The notes under the pieces are model-generated. The model worked only from the letters and a program-made list of their open reading frames with translations. It did not search any database and had not been told where the DNA came from. Both the position numbers and the translations under genes were made by a program. Shown one piece after another: positions 26,810 to 36,519 of a stretch of 64,000 bases of DNA. Origin of the DNA: Planctomycetota bacterium (lineage in GTDB: Bacteria > Planctomycetota > Planctomycetia > Pirellulales > Pirellulaceae); the NCBI GenBank assembly GCA_963204915.1, contig CAUJHS010000082.1, positions 210,156-274,155 on the forward strand, given 5' to 3'. Within the stretch, counting starts at the first letter, position 1. Each line of letters opens with the position of its first letter.

Positions 26810-28249
26810 ATGAAAAGACTTCCTCCGCTTGCAGCGGTTTTGCTGCTGATTATCTGTATCGGCGTGTTGGCGACGGTTTTCTGGCCGCGTGACCCACTTG
26901 GCGCGATCGGGAGCGAGGCGTCGCCGAGCCGCGAAGCGCCGACTGACTCCGATTTGATTGTGCTTACGCCAGCCAAATCCGCTGCGGCGGGGATCCGCTC
27001 CGCCGTCGTCGAGCGGCGACAGCTTCAAGCGGTCCGTCGTGTCACTGGGCGTCTGAAATACGACGAATCAACACACGTGGCCGTCCGATCGCCCGTCGAA
27101 GGCGTACTCGTTGAGGTAGCGGTCAAACCTGGAGACTTAGTAACGCCCGGGCAGGTGCTTGCGAAACTCAGTAGTCGTGACATTGGCGAAGCAAGAGCGG
27201 AAGTCCTGCGTCGTCGCGCCGAGCTCGATTTATCACAACTTGCATTTCAACGCGATGACGAAATCTACGCCAATCTGCAGGAATTGCTGCCGCACATTGA
27301 TTCACGAGCGTCGCTGGAAAAGATCGACGAGCTCTTTGAAGCCAAGCCGCTGGGCACGCATCGAAACGTGTTATTGTCGGCATACTCGCAGTTATTGTTG
27401 ACCGAGGAATTATATGATCAGGGCCAGCAGTTATCGGGCGGAGCCATGGCCGGTGTGGTGCAACGCCAGCGTCGCTCCGATTGGGAGATCGCAAAGGCTT
27501 CGCTGCACTCGGCTGTGGAAGTAGCTCGGTTTGAGTGTCGACAGAAACGCGATACGGCCGGTTTGGCCGTGGACGATGCGCGCCGGCGGCTTGAGGTAAG
27601 CCAACAACGGCTCGAAATCTTATCGGGACGGAAGTACGATCAGACGGTTGAGACGCAAGAACTCTCTGAATTTGAAATCGTTGCGCCAGCCCAAGGAGCG
27701 GTTGAACAACGTTTCTTCACGAAGTCCGAATTGATTACGGCGACAGATACGCTATTCATCTTGGCCGACCCAACGACGTTGTGGGTGGACGCCGACTTAC
27801 GTGAGAATGAATGGAACGCTCTCGCACTTCAACCCGGCGTTGAATTAACGGTTTACCCCGCCGGAATGCCCGATCGCCGTTGCAAGGCCCGATTGCTTTA
27901 TGTTGGCCGAGAAATGTCGGCCGATTCGCACTCAGTCCCTTTGGTTGCCGAACTTCCCAATGTTGACGGCGCTTTGCGTCCTGGCATGTACGCGACCGTT
28001 GCCGTGCCCGTCGGCGAAGTCCGCACTGCGATTGCAGTTCCTACCTCCGCCGTTATGCAACATGAGGGAGATTCGTTTGTGTTCGTCGCAGAGAAGCCCC
28101 ACACATTTCGTCGAGTCATGATTGAAACGGGGTTGGAAACGGAGGATTGGATCGAAGTCCGTGAAGGGCTGAAGGAGGGGACACCGGTGGTGGAGCGTGG
28201 CGCATTCGCGCTCAAATCGGAGCTACTTCTTGAGCGAGAAGCAGAGTAG
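26810..28249 (+). CDS. HlyD-type periplasmic adaptor of an RND metal-efflux pump
   Basis: From the ATG at 26810 the protein has 479 residues, starting with a membrane anchor (LPPLAAVLLLIICIGVLATVF). It shows the lipoyl half-motifs VRSPVEGVLVEVAVKPGDLVTPG (about 88-110), a long helical hairpin (about 130-280), and the beta-barrel part (PTTLWVDADLRENEW). It belongs to the CusB/CzcB-like membrane fusion proteins. The RND pump gene follows 39 bases later. An outer membrane TolC-type channel is not seen in the window. I reject the longer start upstream because its first 28 codons precede the natural anchor. Confidence 0.9.
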   Translation: MKRLPPLAAVLLLIICIGVLATVFWPRDPLGAIGSEASPSREAPTDSDLIVLTPAKSAAAGIRSAVVERRQLQAVRRVTGRLKYDESTHVAVRSPVEGVLVEVAVKPGDLVTPGQVLAKLSSRDIGEARAEVLRRRAELDLSQLAFQRDDEIYANLQELLPHIDSRASLEKIDELFEAKPLGTHRNVLLSAYSQLLLTEELYDQGQQLSGGAMAGVVQRQRRSDWEIAKASLHSAVEVARFECRQKRDTAGLAVDDARRRLEVSQQRLEILSGRKYDQTVETQELSEFEIVAPAQGAVEQRFFTKSELITATDTLFILADPTTLWVDADLRENEWNALALQPGVELTVYPAGMPDRRCKARLLYVGREMSADSHSVPLVAELPNVDGALRPGMYATVAVPVGEVRTAIAVPTSAVMQHEGDSFVFVAEKPHTFRRVMIETGLETEDWIEVREGLKEGTPVVERGAFALKSELLLEREAE

Positions 28250-28288
28250 CCGCCCGCACGCCATGCCGCCCTTACAGGAGTCCATCCG

Positions 28289-31200
28289 ATGTTATCTCAA
28301 CTGATTGAGTTCTCGCTTGCTAACCGCTTCATTATTCTCGTTCTGGCAGGGTTGATGGCGCTCGTGGGGCTTTATGCCGCGTATCAATTGCCGATCGATG
28401 CGGTGCCCGACATGACCAATGTACAGGTGCAAATCGCCACCGACGCCGGCTCGCTCTCGCCGATTGAAGTCGAACAGAACGTGACGTACATCGTTGAAGC
28501 GACAATGAGCGGCCTGCCCAACGTCGAGGAGATTCGCAGCGTCTCCAAGTTTGGCCTGTCGCTCGTAACCGTGGTGTTTCACGAGGGGACAGACATCCAT
28601 TGGGCGCGACAATTAGTTGGGCAACGGCTCGGCGTAGCCGCCGCGGACATTCCGCCCGGTTACGGTACGCCCGAACTCGGCCCGCTGACCACCGCCTTGG
28701 GTGAAGTGCTGCAATTTGAAGTTCGCGGCGAAGGTTACACTCCCATGGAGCTGCGCACCATTTTGGAATGGCAAATCGCGCCGCGGCTTCGCGAAACGGC
28801 GGGCGTGACGGAAGTCAACGCGCATGGCGGCTACTATAAGACGTATGAAGTACGTCCGGACCCGAACAAGCTCCATGATTACGACCTTTCGCTGGAAGAA
28901 CTTTTCGAACGACTGGAAGCGAACAACGCTACGGCCGGCGGCGGCTATGTGGTACATCACGGCGAACAACGGTTCATTCGTGGGCAAGCTCGTTTGCAAG
29001 GAATTGATGACATCGAACAAGTCGTGTTGCGCAGTAAACCCGGAGCCAGCCCCCTTCTTGTGCGCGACGTAGCGGAAGTGTCTGTGGCGCCCATGACCCG
29101 TCAGGGCGCCGTTACGCGCGATGGCCGCGGGGAAGCCGTAACCGGCATGGTGATGATGCTCTTTGGCGAAAACTCGCGCACGGTGGTGCAGTCTGCCAAA
29201 GCCCGCTTGCAAGAAATCGAAAAGACGCTTCCCGAGGGTGTGTCGGTGGAGGTCATCTACGATCGTTCCGCCTTGATCGGCCGTACGTTGCACACGGTGC
29301 TGCGCAATTTGATCGAAGGCGGGCTGCTCGTCATTCTGGTGCTGTTTCTACTTTTAGGGAGCTTTCGCGCCGGATGCATTGTGGCGTTAGCGATCCCGTT
29401 GTCGATGCTCTTCGCCTCAAACTTGATGCTGACGACCGGGATTACGGCAAGCCTCATGAGTCTGGGGGCGATCGACTTCGGGTTAATTGTCGACAGCTCT
29501 GTGATCATGATCGAAAACTGCATGCGTCGATTATCGCACGGTCGCGGCATGCAGTCGCACATTCAAGTGATCCGCGACGCCGCCATCGAGGTTCGCAAAC
29601 CGACGATGTTCGGCGAACTGATTATCGCCGTCGTATTCATTCCAATTCTGGCGTTAGAAGGGACAGAGGGAAAGCTCTTCCGACCGATGGCGCTAACCGT
29701 GTTGTTCGCACTTGCCGGGTCGCTGGTATTGTCGTTGACCTTGATGCCCGTGTTGGCGTCGCTTCTTCTCCCGCGCAACATGGAAGAAAAGGAAGTTTGG
29801 TTGATCCGTGTAATTAAGTCAATATATCAACCAGTCGTGCGCCGCGCCGTACATTATCCCGCTATTACCGTGGCGGCGGCCTTGGTCGTTTTCGCCGCAA
29901 GTGTGCCGGTGGCGATGAATCTAGGAGCCGAATTCATGCCGCGCCTCGAAGAAGGCGATTTGCTCATCGAGGCCGTGCGCCTTCCCAGCGCTGCGCTGGA
30001 AGATGCAATCGCCATGGGTACGCAAGTGGAACGCTTGTTGCTCAAAATGCCGGAGGTCAAGACGGTCTTTTCCAAAACTGGTCGGCCGGAGATCGCGAAC
30101 GACGTCATGGGAGTTCACCAAACGGACGTTTGGGTGATTCTCAAGCCGGAACAGGAATGGCCTAAAGCGCGTACTCGCGACGACTTGATCGCTGAAATGT
30201 CGCAAACATTGAACGAGAATGTCGCCGGCGTTGCATTCGGTTTCACTCAGCCGATTGAAATGCGTGTCGATGAGTTGATAGCCGGCGTCAAAGCCGACGT
30301 CGCCGTGCTTCTTTATGGCGACGACCTGGAGATCCTCAACATTAAAAGCAAAGAAATCGAACGCGTATTGCGAGCAATTCCCGGGGCCGTCGACGTGAAG
30401 GCCGATTATCAGGCGAACTTGCCTACACTTCGAATTGAACCGCTACCTGAACGCTTGGCCCGTTATGGCGTCGACGCGAAACAAGTGATGAATGCGGTCG
30501 AAGCAATCGGGGGCCGCCCCGTTGGGCTTTCAATCGAGGGTCGTTCGCGATTTCCTATTCTGGTGCGCGTTCCGGAACCATGGCGGCGACATGTGTACCT
30601 GCTCGAGCAATTACCCGTTTCGCACGTTAACGGTCATGCGATACCGCTGGGAGAACTTGCGGAAGTCCTACTCGAAGAAACGCCGCCGTCGATTGAACAC
30701 GAAGCCGGTCGGCGCCGCACGTTTATTCAAGCGAATGTACGAGGACGTGACGTAGCGCGGTTCGTACAAGAAGCTCAGGCCGCAGTGGAGCAAGAAGTCG
30801 TCCTTCCCGCGGGGTATGAAATTCGCTGGGGCGGTGATTTTGAAAACCTGCAATCGGCGTCACGTCGTTTACTGTGGATTACGCCCTTCGTGCTACTCAT
30901 CATTTTCCTGTTGCTGCATACCACCTTTAAGTCAGTACGATTGGCTTTGTTAATTTTCGTGGCGGTTCCCATTGCCGCCTCCGGCGGCGTAATCGCTCTG
31001 GCGTTGCGTGGAATGCCGTTCAGCATATCAGCGGGGGTGGGGTTTATCGCGCTCTTTGGCGTGGCTGTGTTAAACGGTCTGGTTTGGGTGAGCGCGGCCG
31101 AGAATTTGAGAGGTACGCTCGCGCCGTTGCGCGAGATTGCCCTTTCGACCGCTATCGCAAGAATTCGCCCTATTTTGATGACCGCATTGGTGGCAAGCTT

Positions 31201-31378
31201 AGGTTTCCTGCCGATGGCGCTTTCCACCAGCGACGGCGCCGAGATGCAACGCCCCTTGGCCACGGTTGTCATTGGCGGGCTCATCACCTCAACGCTGTTA
31301 ACCGCGTTGGTGGTGCCCGCCGTATATCCTTTGGTTATGCGCTCGCGGGGCAACGCGCCGCGCTCCCTAGAGACGTAA
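28289..31378 (+). CDS. CusA/CzcA-type heavy-metal RND efflux transporter
   Basis: A 1029-residue inner membrane pump with the 12-helix plan and two periplasmic loops of RND proteins. The helix-4 motif reads DFGLIVDSSVIMIENCMRRL, with acidic residues placed as in CzcA-type divalent-cation exporters (DFG...D...EN). MTNVQVQIATDAGSLSP is the usual start of the porter domain. An AGGAG site precedes the ATG. Together with the adaptor upstream it would export metal ions such as Co, Zn, Cd, Cu or Ag; the motif favours divalent ions but does not settle it. Confidence 0.93.
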   Translation: MLSQLIEFSLANRFIILVLAGLMALVGLYAAYQLPIDAVPDMTNVQVQIATDAGSLSPIEVEQNVTYIVEATMSGLPNVEEIRSVSKFGLSLVTVVFHEGTDIHWARQLVGQRLGVAAADIPPGYGTPELGPLTTALGEVLQFEVRGEGYTPMELRTILEWQIAPRLRETAGVTEVNAHGGYYKTYEVRPDPNKLHDYDLSLEELFERLEANNATAGGGYVVHHGEQRFIRGQARLQGIDDIEQVVLRSKPGASPLLVRDVAEVSVAPMTRQGAVTRDGRGEAVTGMVMMLFGENSRTVVQSAKARLQEIEKTLPEGVSVEVIYDRSALIGRTLHTVLRNLIEGGLLVILVLFLLLGSFRAGCIVALAIPLSMLFASNLMLTTGITASLMSLGAIDFGLIVDSSVIMIENCMRRLSHGRGMQSHIQVIRDAAIEVRKPTMFGELIIAVVFIPILALEGTEGKLFRPMALTVLFALAGSLVLSLTLMPVLASLLLPRNMEEKEVWLIRVIKSIYQPVVRRAVHYPAITVAAALVVFAASVPVAMNLGAEFMPRLEEGDLLIEAVRLPSAALEDAIAMGTQVERLLLKMPEVKTVFSKTGRPEIANDVMGVHQTDVWVILKPEQEWPKARTRDDLIAEMSQTLNENVAGVAFGFTQPIEMRVDELIAGVKADVAVLLYGDDLEILNIKSKEIERVLRAIPGAVDVKADYQANLPTLRIEPLPERLARYGVDAKQVMNAVEAIGGRPVGLSIEGRSRFPILVRVPEPWRRHVYLLEQLPVSHVNGHAIPLGELAEVLLEETPPSIEHEAGRRRTFIQANVRGRDVARFVQEAQAAVEQEVVLPAGYEIRWGGDFENLQSASRRLLWITPFVLLIIFLLLHTTFKSVRLALLIFVAVPIAASGGVIALALRGMPFSISAGVGFIALFGVAVLNGLVWVSAAENLRGTLAPLREIALSTAIARIRPILMTALVASLGFLPMALSTSDGAEMQRPLATVVIGGLITSTLLTALVVPAVYPLVMRSRGNAPRSLET

Positions 31379-31407
31379 GAAAGGGTCGAAGCTCCTGAAC
31401 TCCCGTG

Positions 31408-32883
31408 TTACCGACGTCGGCGTTTGCCCGTTCGCTTATGACGTTGCGGCGCCGTGGGTTGGCGCGCGAGCAAAGGGGCCGCCGCCAGGTCATAACCTTG
31501 AAACGCTACGATCTCGCAAGGAACCAGGTCTCCTTCCGAAACTTCCTCGCTGGTCACGTAGACGACTCCGTCGACGTCGGGAGCGTCGGCATAAGTGCGG
31601 CCAATCCAAACATCGGGCTCTCCTTCCAAGGGACGGTCAATCAGTACATCGAGTCGTCGACCGATCTGGCGTTCGCTCCACGCGAAGGCGTTTTCCTGCT
31701 GAACTTCCATCAATTGGGCGCGCCGCTGTTGCTTGACTTCCTCAGGCAAATGGTCAGTCAGCTTGGCCGACGGCGTACCTGGTTCATAGGAATACGTAAA
31801 CACGCCCATGCGCTCAAAGCGATGGGTCGCTACGAAATCCACCAGCTCTTGAAAATGCTCGTCCGTCTCGCCAGGGAAGCCTGTGATGAACGTAGTTCGA
31901 AGGACAAGATCGGGAATGCGGCTTCGCAGTTTTGCGAGCAAATCCTCGGTTTCGCGTCGTGTCACCCGGCGCGACATCCTCCGCAGCATTAAATCATTCG
32001 CGTGCTGGAGCGGCATGTCGATATACGGCACGATTTTGCGGCTTGCGGCGATCGTGTCGATTAGTTCATCGGTCACGTACATCGGATAAAAGTAGTGGAG
32101 GCGAATCCAATCGAAACCCTCCACCCGCTCCACTTGCCGCAAGAGTTCGGCAAGTCGCGGTTCGCCGTACACATCCATCCCGTAGTACGTCGTGTCTTGA
32201 GCGACAATGTTCAGCTCACGAACGCCATCGGCGGCGAGTTGCTCCGCTTCACGCAACACGTCTTCCATAGCTTTCGTTGCGTGCTTGCCGCGCATTTGAG
32301 GAATCGCACAAAACGTGCAAAGCCGGTCGCAACCTTCGGAAATCTTCAAATAGGCAAAGTGGGGCGGCGTAATACGAAGCCGGTCGTGATCGGCAAGGGC
32401 GCGAATCGGCGCAGGACGAAATACGGTACGTTGCTCCTGCAAATGGCCAACCAGTCGATCCGCCACTTTCGTGATTTCTTCGCGACCGAATACGCCCACC
32501 AAGTGATCGATCTCAGGGCATTCTTCGAGCAGCAACTCCTTTTGGCGTTCTGCGAGGCAGCCGGAAACAATCACTCCCCGCGTGCGTCCTGCACGCTTGA
32601 GTTGAAGCATTTCGTGGATTGCCCCCATCGACTCTTGCCGCGCCGCGTCAATGAAGCCGCATGTATTGATTACAACAAAATCGGCGCCGTCAGGTTCGCG
32701 GACAAGTTGATATCCATCCAACCGCAACAGCCCAAGCATGCGTTCGCTGTCAACAAGGTTTTTTGCACAACCCAAGCTCACAAACGCATAGGTTCCCTTG
32801 CTGCTTTGTTGGGAAGTAGGGGGAGTAATTTGCAGAGTCAAAGCGTGGCCGAAGGTGGGAGTAAGAAGAAACGCCCGATGCAA
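31408..32883 (-). CDS. rimO: Ribosomal protein S12 methylthiotransferase RimO
   Basis: A radical SAM methylthiotransferase. Visible parts are the N-terminal UPF0004 domain with [16 protein letters not shown] and [13 protein letters not shown], the radical SAM cluster CDRLCTFC (near residue 185), KISEG before it, and the C-terminal TRAM domain. RimO adds a methylthio group to Asp88 of ribosomal protein S12. The start is uncertain: the longest frame begins with TTG at 32883, and a second TTG 14 codons later is equally possible, as no ATG precedes the first conserved strand. It converges with the efflux operon, 29 bases apart. Confidence 0.93.
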   Translation of the reverse strand: MHRAFLLTPTFGHALTLQITPPTSQQSSKGTYAFVSLGCAKNLVDSERMLGLLRLDGYQLVREPDGADFVVINTCGFIDAARQESMGAIHEMLQLKRAGRTRGVIVSGCLAERQKELLLEECPEIDHLVGVFGREEITKVADRLVGHLQEQRTVFRPAPIRALADHDRLRITPPHFAYLKISEGCDRLCTFCAIPQMRGKHATKAMEDVLREAEQLAADGVRELNIVAQDTTYYGMDVYGEPRLAELLRQVERVEGFDWIRLHYFYPMYVTDELIDTIAASRKIVPYIDMPLQHANDLMLRRMSRRVTRRETEDLLAKLRSRIPDLVLRTTFITGFPGETDEHFQELVDFVATHRFERMGVFTYSYEPGTPSAKLTDHLPEEVKQQRRAQLMEVQQENAFAWSERQIGRRLDVLIDRPLEGEPDVWIGRTYADAPDVDGVVYVTSEEVSEGDLVPCEIVAFQGYDLAAAPLLARQPTAPQRHKRTGKRRRR

Positions 32884-33164
32884 CTTCGATATTTTACCCT
32901 CTCGCTAACGGCGCGGCGAGTGGATGCCACGCGCGTTGCGGGGGACGTAAGTCGCGTACTTCACGGTTTCACCTAGTCACGTGGTCCGGTAAACCAAGTT
33001 GGTTACAATGAAAACTTTCAACCCATTTACGCTCCGTGTTTTATCCGAGCGATCATGAGATGGGAACAAGTCACCGTTGCCTGATTCCGCTAGGTTCAAT
33101 TTGTTCTATGCTCTACGGCCATATCCCACACGACCGGTACACGGGAATTTGGCGTCAATTCGCG

Positions 33165-34115
33165 ATGTTGGCCACATTCACGGTGTTTACGTTTGTCTGG
33201 ATCGCAGTTTCACTCCGGGCCGGGGAACGCAAAAAGGTTCTAGTCAAGAGCACCCTCGATGGCGTGCCGCAAACGTGTTACATCATCGAACCTGAGGGAT
33301 TTGCCCCAAGCAATGGCCCCGTTCCGCTCGTTGTTGCGCTTCATAGTTGGAGTGCGGACGTTGAACAACGCAACGTGGAACGTGAAGCCGCTGCCGAACG
33401 ACGCGGGTGGTTGTATCTTTCGCCTGACTTTCGCGGTGCGAACGTTCGGCCGGAAGCATGCGGTTCGCTCAAAGCCCAGCAAGACATCCTGGACGCCGTC
33501 ACATGGACGTTGGAGCGATATCCCGTGGATCGGCGCCGCATCTATCTGACGGGCGTCTCCGGCGGAGGACACATGACGATGCTCATGGCAGGGCGTCATC
33601 CCGAGTTATGGGCCGCCGCCAGCGCGTGGGTTGGCATTAGCGACCTCGCGACCTGGCATCAGTTGCACGTTGACGACAACTATGGCGCCATGCTACGGGC
33701 TTGTTGCGGTGGTTCGCTGGGCGAGAGGGCCGCAGTGGATGAGGAGTATCGTCAACGGTCGCCTTTGACTCATTTGCACCGGGCTGCGGGACTACCGCTG
33801 GACTTGGCTGCGGGTGTTCACGACGGCCATCAAGGATCTGTGCCTGTAAAACACTCGCTGGATGCGTTTAATGTCGTGGCCGGCGCGGTGGGCGCCCCGC
33901 TTGTAACGGCTGCCGAGATCGTACAAATCAGTAGACCAAACGGACGACTGGAGCATCCGAAAGACGGCGACGAATTGTACGATCCGGTGTTTGGGCGCCG
34001 GATTTACCTTCGCCGAATGGCCGGACCATGCCGGATCAGTATTTTTGAAGGAGGCCATGAGTGCGTGGCCGAGGCCGCAATCGAGTGGTTAGCTCGCCAT
34101 GCAAAACCCGAATGA
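33165..34115 (+). CDS. Exported alpha/beta hydrolase of the esterase/PHB-depolymerase type
   Basis: From the ATG at 33165 the protein has 316 residues and a signal peptide (MLATFTVFTFVWIAVSLRAGE). The nucleophile elbow is GVSGGGHM (near residue 128) and the late histidine GGHECV fits the triad. VVALHSWSADVEQRN is the oxyanion-side strand. The type resembles PHB depolymerases and prolyl-oligopeptidase-like esterases; substrate unknown. An upstream start (33036) would add 43 residues of no known type. It overlaps the next gene by 17 bases, so they are probably translated together. Confidence 0.8.
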   Translation: MLATFTVFTFVWIAVSLRAGERKKVLVKSTLDGVPQTCYIIEPEGFAPSNGPVPLVVALHSWSADVEQRNVEREAAAERRGWLYLSPDFRGANVRPEACGSLKAQQDILDAVTWTLERYPVDRRRIYLTGVSGGGHMTMLMAGRHPELWAAASAWVGISDLATWHQLHVDDNYGAMLRACCGGSLGERAAVDEEYRQRSPLTHLHRAAGLPLDLAAGVHDGHQGSVPVKHSLDAFNVVAGAVGAPLVTAAEIVQISRPNGRLEHPKDGDELYDPVFGRRIYLRRMAGPCRISIFEGGHECVAEAAIEWLARHAKPE

Positions 34116-34947
34116 GTTGGACAACGCGACTCGAAGCACACAAACGAGCGCCGTGTACGAACACAATCGACGCGCCTGGAATGCGATGGCGCGGCAGGGC
34201 CAGCGTTTCACGATTCCCGCACGCGATGAAGACTTCGCCAACCCGCTGAAGACCCTTGACAGTTCAGGCTGGTTAGGGAATGACATTCGCGGCCGACGCG
34301 TGCTTTGCCTTGCGGCGGGAGGAGGCAAGCATGGTCCGCTTTATGCCGCTGCTGGCGCCGAAGTGAGCGTGGTCGATCTCAGTCCTGCGATGCTTGAGCT
34401 GGATCGCCAGGTGGCCGCCGAACGCAAACTTCATGTTCGCACCGTCGAGACATCGATGGACGATCTTTCCATGTTTCAGACTGGAGAGTTTGATATTGTC
34501 GTTCATCCGGTCAGTAGTTGTTACGTTCCCGACGTGGAAGCGGTTTATCGGCAGGTGGCGCGCGTCGTCCGCGCCCAGGGAATTTACATCAGCCAACACA
34601 AACAACCGACCAGCCTGCAAGCCGATATTAGGCCAGCGTCGCAGGGATACGAAGTCATTGAACCCTATTACCGCCGAGGACCGCTGGCGCCCGTTGCAGG
34701 CAGTTTACATCGCGAGGAAGGGGCGTTGGAGTATCTGCATCGTTGGGAGCAGTTAATTGGCGGACTTTGCCGCGCGGGGTTTGTGATCGAAGACTTGATT
34801 GAACCACTCCATGGCGACTCGAGCGCTGACCGAGGATCGTTTCAACATCGCAGTTTGTTCATCGCCCCGTATGTGCGACTCTTAGCGCGGCGGACCGACG
34901 ATCAACAGTTTCGCGTCAACCGGCAGCGACTGTGGGCGCCAAGTTAG
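34099..34947 (+). CDS. Class I SAM-dependent methyltransferase
   Basis: A 282-residue methyltransferase with the SAM-binding strand-loop VLCLAAGGGKHGPLYAAAGA (near residue 70), acidic loop VVDLSPAML, and the post-II motif FDIVVHPVSSCYVP. A C-terminal cap is present. Its ATG lies inside the end of the upstream hydrolase gene. Substrate unknown; enzymes like this often methylate small metabolites or cell-envelope lipids. Confidence 0.85.
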   Translation: MQNPNELDNATRSTQTSAVYEHNRRAWNAMARQGQRFTIPARDEDFANPLKTLDSSGWLGNDIRGRRVLCLAAGGGKHGPLYAAAGAEVSVVDLSPAMLELDRQVAAERKLHVRTVETSMDDLSMFQTGEFDIVVHPVSSCYVPDVEAVYRQVARVVRAQGIYISQHKQPTSLQADIRPASQGYEVIEPYYRRGPLAPVAGSLHREEGALEYLHRWEQLIGGLCRAGFVIEDLIEPLHGDSSADRGSFQHRSLFIAPYVRLLARRTDDQQFRVNRQRLWAPS

Positions 34948-35190
34948 CAAAATCTCCGTCACATCGTCGCGCCGCAACGTTGTGACATACGATTCGCACC
35001 TCAGATGAGCAAGAACTTCAAACTTTTGCCATAACAGGCCATGGCCCACGGCGACCGCGCTGGCCGACGCGAAACCGTGGATCTGCCACCTTTGGGCTAT
35101 TTTTCTCGCATCCTGATGATAGGCGCGCTATAATCGACGGTTGTTTGTCGTCAGACCGTGCCCGATTGCGCCACAACAGGAGTCCTGGTC
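34948..35190. other. Gap with no gene seen
   Basis: About 240 bases with no open frame of note. It contains the promoter of the hemerythrin/response regulator pair. Confidence 0.3.
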
Positions 35191-35667
35191 ATGGCCATCG
35201 CTACGGGGATTTTAGCCGTTAATGCCGCATTCTTGCGCGACATCAAGGACGATAACCGTCGGCTGCATGATTTGCTGGACGAGACGAACCGCTTGTTTGC
35301 CTCAACGAATTCCGTGGAGGGAAAAACCAGACGCGTCGTGAATGTGCTTGTTGAATTGCGCGACCAATTGGCTTTGCACTTTGCATTAGAAGAGGCATAT
35401 GGTTATTTTGAAGATGCCTTGGAGTCGACGCCGAGCTTGACCGAGCGAGCCGAGAAACTGCGCTCCCAGCATCGCGAACTATTTGTCGAACTATGCGGAA
35501 TGGTTGATCAGGCCGAACAAGGGTTATACCACGAGAACCCCAAGGCGAATTGCGTGCCGTTGGAGGAGCGTTTCCAACGATTCCTCGGCGACTTACGACA
35601 GCATGAAGCGCGTGAGGTGGATATGATCATGGAAGCCCTTTCTAATGACGTGGGAGTTGGCGATTGA
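35191..35667 (+). CDS. Hemerythrin-like HHE domain protein
   Basis: A 158-residue four-helix protein; the ATG at 35191 has AGGAG 7 bases upstream. Iron ligand candidates lie in LHDLLDE, ALHFALEEAYGYFE, SQHRELF and LRQHEAREVDMI, the HHE pattern (His, His-x3-Glu, His, His-x-x-x-Glu/Asp). Such proteins bind a diiron centre and sense or carry oxygen or nitric oxide. It is followed by a response regulator whose frame begins near its stop. That suggests an oxygen/NO sensing pair, though the regulator is of the two-component type. Confidence 0.72.
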   Translation: MAIATGILAVNAAFLRDIKDDNRRLHDLLDETNRLFASTNSVEGKTRRVVNVLVELRDQLALHFALEEAYGYFEDALESTPSLTERAEKLRSQHRELFVELCGMVDQAEQGLYHENPKANCVPLEERFQRFLGDLRQHEAREVDMIMEALSNDVGVGD

Positions 35668-35686
35668 GATGCGGGGAAATTCGTCC

Positions 35687-36136
35687 ATGCATGCCGAAAC
35701 CGTTGGGCGTCCGATGGAGATTTTACTCATCGAGGATAGCCTGTTTTATGCGCGGTTCACCATTGAGGCCCTGAAGAAAGGCGGCATCCAACATCGCTTG
35801 ACATTGATTTTCGACGGTGAAGAAGCGCTCGAGTTTATCCATCGCAACGGTAAGTTTGCGAATGCTCCTCGCCCGGATCTGATCCTGCTGGATTTGCAAC
35901 TTCCCCGCAAGAGCGGCCTTGAGGTGCTGGAGGATTTACGCGCCAATTACGATCTCCAAAGCATCCCCGTCGTCGTAATGACCTCATCCGAATCCTTGGC
36001 CGACATGCAGGAATGTGAACGGCTGGGAGTGGAAAGTTACATTACAAAACCCGTCGATCTGCAAAAGTTTTTGGCGGTGGTCAAAGAACTAAAGAACTGC
36101 TGGCGCGATGATTTATTACTTCCCGCGCTCGACTGA
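35687..36136 (+). CDS. Rcp-type single-domain response regulator
   Basis: From the ATG at 35687 the protein has 149 residues, all of them receiver domain. The acidic pocket is ILLIEDSLFYARF, the phospho-acceptor D is in DLILLDLQLPRKSG (the Asp of LLDLQLP), the Thr of VVMTSSE and the Lys of YITKPVDLQKF complete the set. There is no output domain, as in the cyanobacterial Rcp1 and CheY families. Earlier in-frame starts at 35645 and 35669 overlap or touch the hemerythrin gene. A partner histidine kinase is not in the window. Confidence 0.85.
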   Translation: MHAETVGRPMEILLIEDSLFYARFTIEALKKGGIQHRLTLIFDGEEALEFIHRNGKFANAPRPDLILLDLQLPRKSGLEVLEDLRANYDLQSIPVVVMTSSESLADMQECERLGVESYITKPVDLQKFLAVVKELKNCWRDDLLLPALD

Positions 36137-36519
36137 CCATCCGAAGGACCTCGTCCGGCGGTACGATGTACGCTGACCGATTCTAGAAAACACTTTTCCC
36201 ATCTTGCGGAAACGATATAATCACAGCAGTTCCACCTCGCTGGTTGAGCCACCGGCGAATCCCACCATGCCCTTTTCGGGGTAATTCCGCCTCAAATCAA
36301 CTGACTGATTGTCACAACGCAAAAGGCGATTCTGCTTAGAATCGCAGTTTTGCGCTTGCTGAATCTGTGCGTTTTGCTTATTTTTCCAAATGTGTATAAG
36401 CTGCCTAAGCAGTTTCTTTATCAAAAACGCTGGAGTGAACTCCGGCCAGTTGCTTTTCTGCAACGTATAAAAGAAAGATCGCCCTTTTTGTAATTTGTCT
36501 CGAAGGAGGGACTAAAGGC
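36137..36519. promoter_or_regulatory. Long leader upstream of the metalloprotease gene
   Basis: About 380 bases with no gene. It contains the hairpin noted above and the promoter of the metalloprotease. GAAGGAGG at about 36501 is a strong ribosome binding site, 12 bases from the ATG. Confidence 0.4.
36318..36354. terminator. Strong hairpin, possibly a two-way terminator
   Basis: GCGATTCT and AGAATCGC (8 bp) with loop GCTT, framed by outer arms CGCAAAA and TTTTGCG separated from it by one and two unpaired bases. A run of A on the left and of T on the right is typical of terminators that can work both ways. It is 182 bases after the response regulator stop. Confidence 0.5.
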
